A program made the position numbers and the translations under genes. This document shows positions 26,811 through 35,062 of a stretch of DNA of 64,000 nucleotides, piece after piece. Positions within the stretch are counted from its first letter, which is position 1. Every line of letters starts with the position of its first letter. The DNA comes from Kaiparowitsia implicata GSE-PSE-MK54-09C. GTDB lineage: Bacteria; Cyanobacteriota; Cyanobacteriia; Elainellales; Elainellaceae. The notes under the pieces are model-generated. The model was given only the letters and a program-made list of their open reading frames with translations, ran no database searches and was not told the origin of the DNA. Location of the stretch: assembly GCA_019359435.1 (NCBI GenBank), contig JAHHHI010000068.1, forward strand, positions 1-64,000, in the 5' to 3' direction.

Positions 26811-29663
26811 ATGGCGAAGTATGCCCTGCTGATTGGGGTCAGCAGCCACCATCCGCATAGCGTTTTGGCACCCTCTCCCACGGCGAAAAACGATGTAGTC
26901 GCCATGGAACAGATGCTGCTGCACCCCGAGATGGGTGGCTTTGCGGAGGTGAAGCCGGTGCTCGACCCAGACCGCATGGCCATGGAGGAAGAAATCGAAG
27001 CGTTCTTCCGCAAGTGCGGGCGCCAGGATTTGGCGGTGCTGTTTTATTCGGGCCAGGGGTTGCAGGATGACCGGGGGCAATCTTACTTTGCCACTGGGTC
27101 TACGCGGGTGTCTGCTGATGGGGAACTAGTCCGCTCTAGCGCGGTGCCTGCGGGCTCAGTGCAGGGGTTGATCGGGGGGCGATCGCCCCAGCAGCAGGTC
27201 ATGATTCTAGACTGCGGCTTTAACCGTACTGATGGCGAGCACACCGTGACCGACCAGGCGGATGCAGAAGCGGCCTGGCTCCGGCAGCAGTTGGCCGCGC
27301 AGGGGCGTGTGGTGATGCTGGGGGCTGGGGCGATCGCCCCCATGCTAGACCTATCGCCTTACACTCACTTTGTGGTCGAAGGCGTGACCTCGGGTGCCGC
27401 CGCACAGCGAGGCGATGCAGAAGTTTCCATTCGCGACCTGCATGATTATGCCCGTCGCTGCCTGCAAGCCACGCTTCCCGCCGCCCATCCCGAACTGATT
27501 GCGCTGCGAGAAGAAGACTACAACATTCGCTTGGCGCGGGTGCCCCGGCATGATCCCCACCAGCGATACCGAGAACAGGTCGAGCATTGTCTGCATGAGG
27601 GCAGCATTTCGCCCGTGGGGCGGGTAATTCTCGATCGCCAAAAGGTCATGCTGGGGCTAGCCCCTAGCGAGGCGCTGGCGATCGAAAATGAGACCCTACG
27701 CCCCTACCGCGACCACACCGACCGAGTCTCGCGCTATCGCAAAGCACTGGTGGCGGCATTGGAGTTGGGCTATCCCCTGGGCGATCGCCTGGTGGCTGAG
27801 CTGAAGGAGCTACAGGCTTTGCTCAACCTAGACGATGCCGAATTGGAAGCGTTGCAGCAGGCGGTGATGCAGCCCTATGCCGCCCGACACGATGCCCACC
27901 AGCAGCGGGTGCAGCGTTACGAAGCCGCCTTTCAGCAGGCGATCGCCCTAGAATATCCCTTGTCAGACCGGGCTCGGCAGTCACTACGTCAGCTTCAGAC
28001 CTCGCTCCAGTTGACAGAGGCAGAAATCGCCCCCCTCGAAACGCACCTGTTGCAGCAAGACCGCACCCAGCGCGAGCACTACCACGCCAATATCCGGCGG
28101 TTTGAGCAGGCCTGGTTGCAGGTGGCGCGGGTCAACCCTCAACTCAGCGAAGCCGACCGGGCATCGCTCGAAAAATTGCAGCATTCTCTCGGCATTGATG
28201 CGAGCCATGCCGCCCAAGTGCGGCAGCGGGTGCAGCAGCAGCTCCAAGCCGAGCACGCCGATCGACAGCAGCGATACGCCCGCTATGCGGCGGCGTTTCA
28301 GGACGAAATTGCCCAGGCCACCGTGCTCAGCAAACCTGCGCGCGATCGCCTCCAACGCCTCCAGCAGGATCTAAAGCTCGCGGATGCCGCCATCATCCCT
28401 CTAGAGGAGCGGGCGATCGCCCAGCAGGCAGCAACCCAACAGCACCAGGCTAATTTGGAACGCTATCGCCGCGCCTGTCTGCGACTGATGCAGGAGGACG
28501 ACCCCTTGAGTGACAGCAACCAACAGCAGCTCAAACGCTTGCAGGCCGATCTACATCTCAGCGATGCCGAGGTCGCGCCAATTTTGCAGCAGCTTCATGC
28601 CCAGGCGAAGGCGCAGCGCCAGCACTATCAGCAGCTCTTACAAATCTATCAAAAAACCTATAAAGCGGCGATCGCCCAAGAGTATCCATTAAGCGACTCG
28701 ACCCGTCAGCGCCTCACCCAGGCCTGGCAAGCTGCTGGCCTGCGTACCCCCGATGTGCAAGCGATTGAATATGCCCTAGAGGGCGATGTTGCCCGTCAGT
28801 ATGAGGCGAATCAAGACCGCCACCAGCACTATCGGCGAGCCTATGAAGAGGCCATTGGCATGACCGGGTCACTGGATGGGGGCGATCGCGATCGTCTGCT
28901 GGCGCTCGCCCAAACCCTCGACCTCTCCCCCGACACCATTGCCGACATTGAGCAGCAGGTAGACGAACACCATCACCCCACCAACCCAAGCGTCCCGGGC
29001 ATCCCCACAGACGCTGCCGCCGCCGACTCATCAGACCCGATAGAGTCAATGATTATGCCGCCGCCGCCGCCAGACATTATCTCTGAGCCTTCTCCCCCCA
29101 TGCGGTTCGAAGAAGAGGAGCACTTCGCCTCTGATGCCTCTGATATCGACTACGCCGTATTGCAGGGCTATCTGAAAGAGCAGCAGTGGAAATCCGCCGA
29201 TCGAGAAACCCAGCGCCTCTTGCTTCGGCTCACCCGTCGCGAAAAAGAAGACTGGCTCAGCCCCGACTCGCTCTTGCAAATCCCCTGTGCCGATCTCAAC
29301 ACCATCAGCCGCCTGTGGGATGACCACAGCAGTGGGCATTTTGGCTTTGCGGCCCAAGAGCGCCTTTACAATAACCTCGATTCGCAGTGGGGTGAGCAAA
29401 AGCGCGTGGTAGAGTTTGCCCTGTCGGTTAATTGGATGTTTAAGGCCGCGTCGTTTTATCCCATGTTTCGCACTTACAATAGTCTCGATTTCAACCTCTC
29501 TGCCGCCAACGGACACCTTCCGGCCCTGTGGTATTGGCGGCTGTCGCCTATGGCTAGCTTAAAAACCGGCTCCCTTGGCTTTCGGGGCGATCGCTCCTAT
29601 GGCGGGGCCGATATCAAAATGCTCGCCAACCTAATGCAGCGCCTCCGAGACTGCCGAATTTAG
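26811..29663 (+). CDS. Pseudo-caspase / helical repeat / GUN4 fusion protein
   Basis: The 950-aa protein has three parts. Residues 1-240 form a caspase-like (peptidase C14) domain: MAKYALLIGVSSHHPHSV, DLAVLFYSGQGLQDDRG and QQVMILDCGFNRTDG. Active members read SGHG and DCC/DSC at the two catalytic spots. Here they are SGQG (Q82) and DCG (G136, with C135 one place early), so the His-Cys dyad is lost. About eight helical repeats of roughly 60 aa fill residues 245-725, for example YEAAFQQAIALEYPLSDRAR then LQTSLQLTEAEIAPLE. After an acidic Pro-rich linker, residues 778-945 are a GUN4 domain: YLKEQQWKSADRETQRLLLR, CADLNTISRLWDDHSSGHFG and NLSAANGHLPALWYWR. GUN4 binds Mg-porphyrins and activates Mg-chelatase. 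A non-proteolytic scaffold sensing porphyrins is inferred. Confidence 0.88.
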   Translation: MAKYALLIGVSSHHPHSVLAPSPTAKNDVVAMEQMLLHPEMGGFAEVKPVLDPDRMAMEEEIEAFFRKCGRQDLAVLFYSGQGLQDDRGQSYFATGSTRVSADGELVRSSAVPAGSVQGLIGGRSPQQQVMILDCGFNRTDGEHTVTDQADAEAAWLRQQLAAQGRVVMLGAGAIAPMLDLSPYTHFVVEGVTSGAAAQRGDAEVSIRDLHDYARRCLQATLPAAHPELIALREEDYNIRLARVPRHDPHQRYREQVEHCLHEGSISPVGRVILDRQKVMLGLAPSEALAIENETLRPYRDHTDRVSRYRKALVAALELGYPLGDRLVAELKELQALLNLDDAELEALQQAVMQPYAARHDAHQQRVQRYEAAFQQAIALEYPLSDRARQSLRQLQTSLQLTEAEIAPLETHLLQQDRTQREHYHANIRRFEQAWLQVARVNPQLSEADRASLEKLQHSLGIDASHAAQVRQRVQQQLQAEHADRQQRYARYAAAFQDEIAQATVLSKPARDRLQRLQQDLKLADAAIIPLEERAIAQQAATQQHQANLERYRRACLRLMQEDDPLSDSNQQQLKRLQADLHLSDAEVAPILQQLHAQAKAQRQHYQQLLQIYQKTYKAAIAQEYPLSDSTRQRLTQAWQAAGLRTPDVQAIEYALEGDVARQYEANQDRHQHYRRAYEEAIGMTGSLDGGDRDRLLALAQTLDLSPDTIADIEQQVDEHHHPTNPSVPGIPTDAAAADSSDPIESMIMPPPPPDIISEPSPPMRFEEEEHFASDASDIDYAVLQGYLKEQQWKSADRETQRLLLRLTRREKEDWLSPDSLLQIPCADLNTISRLWDDHSSGHFGFAAQERLYNNLDSQWGEQKRVVEFALSVNWMFKAASFYPMFRTYNSLDFNLSAANGHLPALWYWRLSPMASLKTGSLGFRGDRSYGGADIKMLANLMQRLRDCRI

Positions 29664-30143
29664 GAGAGCACCATCAGGTTTGGGCACCGCGTGACATGCG
29701 ACATTCCCAAATCTCTCCCAAGAAGCAAATTCCAGGGATACGGTTGAACGCGGTGGTAGTCAGAGGTAATCAGGCTTTGTGTTTCGTTAAACCTTTCGGC
29801 CCCCTGGTCTTGGAGACTCCAAAGAGATTAGTAGACGAACGTGAGTTCGATGGCATTTGCCGAACTGACGGTAGATGAGGAGGGGAGGGGAGCGATACAC
29901 ACTTCAACCTCTAATCCCCTCGTGCCACACCGCATTTCTGAATCCCACCATCCCCGTGCTCTGATAGGCTGATATCCGGGGCAACACGCATTCTACAGGC
30001 TGCGCTCCTTGCGCCCACCCTCCCACAGCAACCTTGGGTTGAATGGGATAGCTGCTTTTGTAAACATCTTGCACCGCAAGGGGTTGACAAAATGAAAATT
30101 CAAATCAGCGCTTTACGCGCTACACCACTCCACCGCGGCGGAT
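29664..30143. other. Intergenic, 480 bp
   Basis: No supported gene; a 60-codon frame at 29696 has no ribosome site or domain. A TTGACA at 30084-30089 has no fitting -10. The palindrome AGCGCTTTACGCGCT (30107-30121) lies 20 bp before the glnT-like gene. Confidence 0.4.
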
Positions 30144-31517
30144 ATGGTCTACAACATGGATGATTTTTCGGCACCCGATTTGGTGTCTCTCAAAAACTCG
30201 CTGAAGCAGCGGGGCGTCAAGTATGGCGTGCCTAGTTTTGTAGACATCCACGGCATCTCGAAGGGGAAGGCGGTGCCCGTCAACCATTTTGAGCAGATGA
30301 TGCGGGGGTCAGAACTATTTGCCGGATCAGTGCTCGACGGCATGCTGCTGACAGAAGCAGACGAAGACTTGGTCGCAGTGCCTGATCCGAATAGCGTCAC
30401 AATTCTGCCGTGGAATCGAGAAATTGCCTGGTTCGCTAGCGATCTCTATTACAAAGGCGAACCGTTTGAAGCCTGCAGCCGCTCTATTTTGAAACGGGTT
30501 ATGGGGCAGGCCTCGGCCATGGGCTATCGTTTGAATCTGGGGGTCGAAGCAGAATTTTGTGTGTTGAAGCAGGGGGCAGATGGAACGTTGATGCCGTTGG
30601 GCGATCGCCCCCCCCTCTCCAAACCTCGCTACGATCTGCGCGGTCTGCTGGGCAACTATCCCTGGCTGAGCGCTTTAATCGAAGCTATGAACGACCTAGA
30701 TTGGGATGTCTACTCCACAGAGCAAGAAGACGCCAACGGCCAGTTTGAGGTCAACTTTAACTATGCGGATGCGGTGAAAATGAGCGATCGCCTTACCTTT
30801 TTCCGCCTCATGATCAACGACATCCTGCAACCGCACGGCTGCTTTGCCACCTTTATGCCCAAGCCCTTTGCCAATCAGTCTGGCAACAGCGCCCACTTCA
30901 ACCTATCGCTGGTTTCAACCGATGGCGGCGAAAATCTGTTTATGTCCCTGGATGATCCCTACAGCTGCGGCCTATCGAAACTGGGCTATCAGTTTATCGC
31001 GGGCATTTTGCGCCACGCACCGGCCCTGTGTGCGGTGATGGCACCCACCGTTAACAGCTATAAGCGGCTCGTCAGCCAGGGACAAATGGGCCGCTTTACC
31101 GGCACGCCCATCCACATTGGCTATGGCAAAACCAACCGCACGGCCATGTTGCGAGTGCCGCTTGGCGGCGGTCGGGTAGAGTGCCGCGCGGTCGATAGTG
31201 CCTGCAATCCCTACCTCAGTGCCGCCATGCTGCTGGCTGCCGGGCTAGAGGGCATTCGCGACCAGCTTGACCCCGGAAAACCCCAGACCCAAAGCCTCGC
31301 GACCTATTCCCCCATTCAGCTTCAGCAAGAGGGCATTCAGACCTTGCCCCGCACCCTGGGCGACGCCATCGAAGCCTTTGCCACTGACGCCCTCAGCTAC
31401 GAGGTCATGGGCGCACCAATGTTTCAATCCTATGTGGACTGCAAAAGCCAAGAATGGGATACCTACCGCAACCAAGTATCTGACTGGGAAGTGCAGCGCT
31501 ATCTCCGCTGGTTTTAA
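30144..31517 (+). CDS. glnT: Glutamine synthetase-like ligase, GlnT type
   Basis: The 457-aa protein has the glutamine synthetase fold: N-terminal beta-Grasp (YGVPSFVDIHGISKGKAVPV) and catalytic part with GVEAEFCVLKQG (metal Glu), EQEDANGQFEVNFNYADAVK, GNSAHFNLSL (metal His) and APTVNSYKRLV. The C-terminal RVECRAVDSACNPYLSAAML holds further ligands. Length and motifs fit the GlnT group (called type III in cyanobacterial annotation, but far shorter than true GSIII/GlnN). Members ligate ammonia or methylamine-type amines to glutamate. The GSI adenylylation loop is not recognised. It has its own promoter region and is followed by the convergent cyclase gene. Confidence 0.85.
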   Translation: MVYNMDDFSAPDLVSLKNSLKQRGVKYGVPSFVDIHGISKGKAVPVNHFEQMMRGSELFAGSVLDGMLLTEADEDLVAVPDPNSVTILPWNREIAWFASDLYYKGEPFEACSRSILKRVMGQASAMGYRLNLGVEAEFCVLKQGADGTLMPLGDRPPLSKPRYDLRGLLGNYPWLSALIEAMNDLDWDVYSTEQEDANGQFEVNFNYADAVKMSDRLTFFRLMINDILQPHGCFATFMPKPFANQSGNSAHFNLSLVSTDGGENLFMSLDDPYSCGLSKLGYQFIAGILRHAPALCAVMAPTVNSYKRLVSQGQMGRFTGTPIHIGYGKTNRTAMLRVPLGGGRVECRAVDSACNPYLSAAMLLAAGLEGIRDQLDPGKPQTQSLATYSPIQLQQEGIQTLPRTLGDAIEAFATDALSYEVMGAPMFQSYVDCKSQEWDTYRNQVSDWEVQRYLRWF

Positions 31518-31559
31518 TTGGAGGCAGTGCCAGGGCCATATCAGATGCGTTCGAGCGGG

Positions 31560-33539
31560 TTACAGCACAGAGGGCAGAGGGGTTTCTGCGGTGAGGGCTG
31601 CATGATCAATCACGCGGTAAACCTGAGTAGGGTGTTGCTTTCCTGCTAGCGCCATCGGCCCCCAAGATTCTACTAGAAAGCGATCGCCCAGCAGCCCTAG
31701 GGTGTCTTCAGCAATTAAGATGCGACAGAGATCCACTTGGCGCTCTTTAACGCAGCTTTCTAACCGCGATGCCGTGTTCACCGCATCGCCAATCACGCCG
31801 TACTCCATCCGGGCTTTGCCGCCCAGGCTGCCTACCACTACTGGCCCCGTAAAAATGCCCACCCGCATTTGAATATCGAACAAATCGCGCCGCGCCCAAT
31901 CTTGATTTAGCTGTTGCAGCCGCTTGCCCATGGCTAACGCACAAGATACCGCTCGATAGGCATCGGTGACAACCGCTTCAGGCGTAAGGCGAGGCACCGG
32001 CACCCCAAATACGGCCAGCAGCCCATCCCCCGTAAATTTGTTCACGATGCCCTGGTGCCGCTGAATTTCTTGAGTCATGGCTTCGAGATACTCATTCAGC
32101 CATTCCAGCAATGCTTCGGGCGGCAGTTGCTCGGCAATTCCACTAAAGCCCTTAATATCTGTAAACAGCATGGTCGCCATCAGCCGCTGACCCGGCAGCT
32201 TACCCGATTGCAGCAGGCGATCGCGCGATTGCCAGAGTGCATTGGCGATTTCGGGCGACGTGTTTTGCCCTAGCAGCGTCATTACCATTTGCTGCTGCCG
32301 CTGGGCCTGCTGTGCTCGGTATGATACTACCGCGCCAAAGGCCATCACTGAGGCGATCGCCGGAGCCATCACCGGCACCCAGCCCCCTGCTAGATAAAGG
32401 GAGAAGCTTGCCCCCGCCAACCCCGCTAGCACCCCCGCGCTGCACAGCCCTAGTATAAGGGGATGCCGCACACCCCAGGCGATCGCTCCAGAAAGAGCCG
32501 TCCAGCCCAGCACCCACAACCCCTCTTGCCAGTCTGTCCAAAACCAAATCAGCCCGCGTCCCTCTAACGCTGCCACCAGGAGTTGGCTCACCATTTGCGC
32601 GTGGATGATGACCCCTGGCATTTGATGCGTGATTTGCTCCCCTGCGCTGTAGGGGGTATAAAACAAATCTTTGCCGCTGGGGGCTGTGGTGCCCACTAGA
32701 ACAATCTTATTGCGAACCCACTCCGGGTTGACCTGCTGATTCAACACCTGGGTTAGCGTGACCATGCGGGCCATGCGATCGCGCGATCGATAGGCCATCA
32801 ACACCTGATAGCCTCGCGCATCTAGCTGTTGATAGGCACCAGAATTGGACTCCAGAGGTCTAAATACAGCTTCGCCAAGCTGCATCCACTCCGCATTTTC
32901 GGCACTGGGGCTGGCGTGGATATTCTGCTGCGCTAGGTAGCGCATGGCCAACAGCAGCGAAAACGAGGGATACGTGGAGCCGTCAGTCGTAGAGCCAAAC
33001 AGCAGATTGCGCCGCACCACACCATCTTCATCCACCAGCAAATCACTGAAGCCCACCCGATCTGGCGCAACGGCGGGCGGCGGCGGCACCCGATCGCTGT
33101 CGTCATTGCCGAGTTTGGTAATGGCAATCAGTGACGCTGCATCTAAAGACCGTTCTAGAGCATCGCTGCCCGGCTCCTGCGGCACATCGCGGTGCAAGTC
33201 TAGACCCACCACAGTGGGGTCGTGCTGCATGAGCAGATCTAACGCTTGAGCAAGGGTTTCATCAGACGGCGTTACCCGCTGTAGGGTGCGGATGTCGGCT
33301 TCGGTAATGGCGACGATGAGCAGCCGTGGGTCTACGTCACCGTCGGCTTTGTATCGCACCATTCGGTCATAGAGCCGCAGCTCCAACGATTGCAGCCAGC
33401 CCAATTGTTTCATGCCAATCACGCAGCACGAGACCGCTAGCGTGGTGAGGGCGATCGCCCTCACTGCTGGCGAGAGTTGGGACTGGAGCTCAGGCCAGCG
33501 CTTGGGTTTTGGGAGCACAGGCTGAAAGAACTGACGCAT
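31560..33539 (-). CDS. CHASE2-domain adenylate cyclase
   Basis: The 659-aa protein has an N-terminal membrane helix (about 27-47), an extracytoplasmic CHASE2 sensor (for example RLLIVAITEADIRTLQRVTP; TVVGLDLHRDVPQEPG; NKIVLVGTTAPSGKDLFYTP), then three membrane helices (about 330-400) and a class III cyclase domain (about 440-645). The latter has both metal-binding Asp (LFTDIKGFSGIAEQL; KFTGDGLLAVFG), the adenine-selecting Lys in VNKFTGDG, and IGDAVNTASRLE. It should make cAMP in answer to an unknown external signal. The gene is monocistronic and faces the glnT-like gene. Confidence 0.93.
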   Translation of the reverse strand: MRQFFQPVLPKPKRWPELQSQLSPAVRAIALTTLAVSCCVIGMKQLGWLQSLELRLYDRMVRYKADGDVDPRLLIVAITEADIRTLQRVTPSDETLAQALDLLMQHDPTVVGLDLHRDVPQEPGSDALERSLDAASLIAITKLGNDDSDRVPPPPAVAPDRVGFSDLLVDEDGVVRRNLLFGSTTDGSTYPSFSLLLAMRYLAQQNIHASPSAENAEWMQLGEAVFRPLESNSGAYQQLDARGYQVLMAYRSRDRMARMVTLTQVLNQQVNPEWVRNKIVLVGTTAPSGKDLFYTPYSAGEQITHQMPGVIIHAQMVSQLLVAALEGRGLIWFWTDWQEGLWVLGWTALSGAIAWGVRHPLILGLCSAGVLAGLAGASFSLYLAGGWVPVMAPAIASVMAFGAVVSYRAQQAQRQQQMVMTLLGQNTSPEIANALWQSRDRLLQSGKLPGQRLMATMLFTDIKGFSGIAEQLPPEALLEWLNEYLEAMTQEIQRHQGIVNKFTGDGLLAVFGVPVPRLTPEAVVTDAYRAVSCALAMGKRLQQLNQDWARRDLFDIQMRVGIFTGPVVVGSLGGKARMEYGVIGDAVNTASRLESCVKERQVDLCRILIAEDTLGLLGDRFLVESWGPMALAGKQHPTQVYRVIDHAALTAETPLPSVL

Positions 33540-33564
33540 AACGGAACTCAGAGACCGGGGGCAG

Positions 33565-33783
33565 ATGGCTATAGAGTGCCCTAATTACGTCATACAGCCG
33601 TCAGTTGCGCTGCCCGTGCTAATTTCACTAATTTTCTCGACGCCTCTGATCACATCAGCTCAGCCAAGTCCTAAAACTGTGCTGCCCACGTTACAAGCAG
33701 AACAGTTTGGCGATGCTTCAGGCCCGCAGCGTTCTGAAGCATCGCTATCGAACTTACGCTATCAAGAGACGTTGACCCTTTGA
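33565..33783 (+). CDS. Possible small secreted peptide, 72 aa
   Basis: An ATG preceded by GGGGGCAG opens a frame with a plausible signal peptide (VALPVLISLIFSTPLITSAQ) and a polar tail. No homologue is recognised. A 12-bp inverted repeat, GCGATGCTTCAG (33710-33721) and CTGAAGCATCGC (33734-33745), lies inside the frame, which speaks somewhat against coding. A second hairpin, CCAAAGTCC...GGACTTTGG (33850-33885), follows. The rest of 33784-33939 holds no gene. Confidence 0.3.
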   Translation: MAIECPNYVIQPSVALPVLISLIFSTPLITSAQPSPKTVLPTLQAEQFGDASGPQRSEASLSNLRYQETLTL

Positions 33784-33939
33784 CTGATTGAGAACAGCGC
33801 GGACGATAAATCAAAAGGGTTTACGAACTGCACAAGGCTCGGCATCGCCAAAGTCCTTGAACCCGAACGGACTTTGGCTTGAGCATACGGCGATTCTACG
33901 GTGCACTCACAGGCCAAGATCAACTCTTATTGCACCGTA

Positions 33940-34539
33940 TCATCGCACTGGATTTTCTGGGCCTCGACCCCGATAGGCATCAATAAAGCTTGCTGCCGCT
34001 TGGGCCTCAAACTCGGGCATCACTAGCTTTTTAGTCCAAGCGGTCAGCACTATGCTCTCCCCTAACCCTGCCTTCGGCACAACGACCAAACCATCCCAAG
34101 CTCCAGGGAACTGCCTAGCCCAGCTCTGCAATGTCTGATAGGCCTCATCCCCCGGCTGCTCGTAATAAATCACGATGTTGCCATGTTCTATGGAGTGCAC
34201 CAACTGCTCTGGAGGCTGCGCCTCAGTGTAGACACCTGGCATGACCGGCACTGGGTCATGGGGGCCAGAGGTGGGAAAGTCGCTGTCATAATCGACCGAC
34301 TGCCCTGGGTTAACATGGGCTTGCCCTTGGTCGGGGAAGGTTTGAACTGAGTCCAAGGCAGCCTCACCCGCAGGAGTACTGGGGTCAAAGGCCACATACA
34401 TAGGACGATTTCGCCACCATAGAGCAGCAATTACTATCACCATTAGTATGGCGACGCCCCAGGGGCTGAGCAGCATTTTCAGGGCTTGAGATTTTTTAGA
34501 AGGCTGGCGTCTCGAGCGGCGTTTAGATTGTTCAACCAT
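33940..34539 (-). CDS. DUF3105 membrane-anchored protein
   Basis: The 199-aa protein has a basic N-terminus, one membrane helix (SPWGVAILMVIVIAALWW, about 25-42) and a DUF3105 domain outside: TFPDQGQAHVNPGQSVDYDS, PTSGPHDPVPVMPGVYTEAQ, PEQLVHSIEHGNIVIYYEQP. The conserved His residues (AHV, GPH, HSIEHG) could bind a metal. The role of the family is unknown; it is often predicted as periplasmic. No neighbour on the same strand is close enough for an operon. Confidence 0.87.
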   Translation of the reverse strand: MVEQSKRRSRRQPSKKSQALKMLLSPWGVAILMVIVIAALWWRNRPMYVAFDPSTPAGEAALDSVQTFPDQGQAHVNPGQSVDYDSDFPTSGPHDPVPVMPGVYTEAQPPEQLVHSIEHGNIVIYYEQPGDEAYQTLQSWARQFPGAWDGLVVVPKAGLGESIVLTAWTKKLVMPEFEAQAAASFIDAYRGRGPENPVR

Positions 34540-35061
34540 GAGTTAATGCGCATGTCTCCGTATGTGATGTCAGGTTAGCAAAGCAGGCCCTATCCACTAT
34601 TGCAACCTGGTTTAAGTCAGATTTTTAGCGTTGCTGAATCCTAGTATGAATTCACTCCCTAGCCCCCAATTCTGGAGGAACCAAACCCCTCAAAGTCCCC
34701 CATAATTGGGAGATTTAAGGGGGCTATCGGAAATGCAAGAATTCAGCAATTCATACCCTTACTCCAGCAATGCCAGATTTTTTAATGATGCCAGGGAAAT
34801 CTGAAAGGAGCCTGAGAACGGCTAAAGAATGATGGCGTAGGGTTAGAACGGCCTGCAGGATGGAGCAGCCTATAGAAAGAGTTTGGCAACTGATTCGGCT
34901 GCACTCTAGGGCGCTGGCAATCTGCAAGAGCAACCGGATAAGGTCTACTGCTTAAGGGCTGAACGCTAGCTTCATCAGCCCAGGTCGGGGTAAGACGGGT
35001 TTTGGGACACTGCGCGACGCGCACGGCACATCAAGGGTTTGAGCTTATTCCAAACTCAGGT
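34540..35061. other. Intergenic, 522 bp, holding two repeats
   Basis: Apart from the MITE-like repeat at 34631-34749 and the dispersed 29-bp repeat at 35034-35062, no gene is supported; frames near 34751-35024 lack domain content and ribosome sites. Confidence 0.5.
34631..34749. repeat. MITE-like palindromic repeat, 119 bp
   Basis: The ends TTGCTGAAT (34631-34639) and ATTCAGCAA (34741-34749) are perfect inverted repeats. An inner inverted repeat, AGCCCCC (34661-34667) and GGGGGCT (34719-34725), flanks CCCCCAATTCTGGAGG and GTCCCCCATAATTGGGAGA. The inner part resembles a repeat common in cyanobacterial spacers (CCCCCAATTTTGGGGG type). Confidence 0.65.
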
Positions 35062-35062
35062 T
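35034..35062. repeat. Dispersed 29-bp repeat, copy 1
   Basis: AGGGTTTGAGCTTAT followed by TCCAAACTCAGGTT matches 63817-63845 at 26 of 29 positions. Both copies lie at the 3' end of a minus-strand gene. Confidence 0.7.

Noticed and set aside
21069-29663. Calling the STAND/TPR/pseudo-caspase block a proven defence system
   Set aside because: The genes are divergent, split by a tRNA, and one product is exported; kept only as a hypothesis.
29696-29878. 60-codon frame before glnT
   Set aside because: No domain, weak start context.
30084-30121. Promoter TTGACA upstream of glnT
   Set aside because: No -10 box at 16-19 bp spacing.
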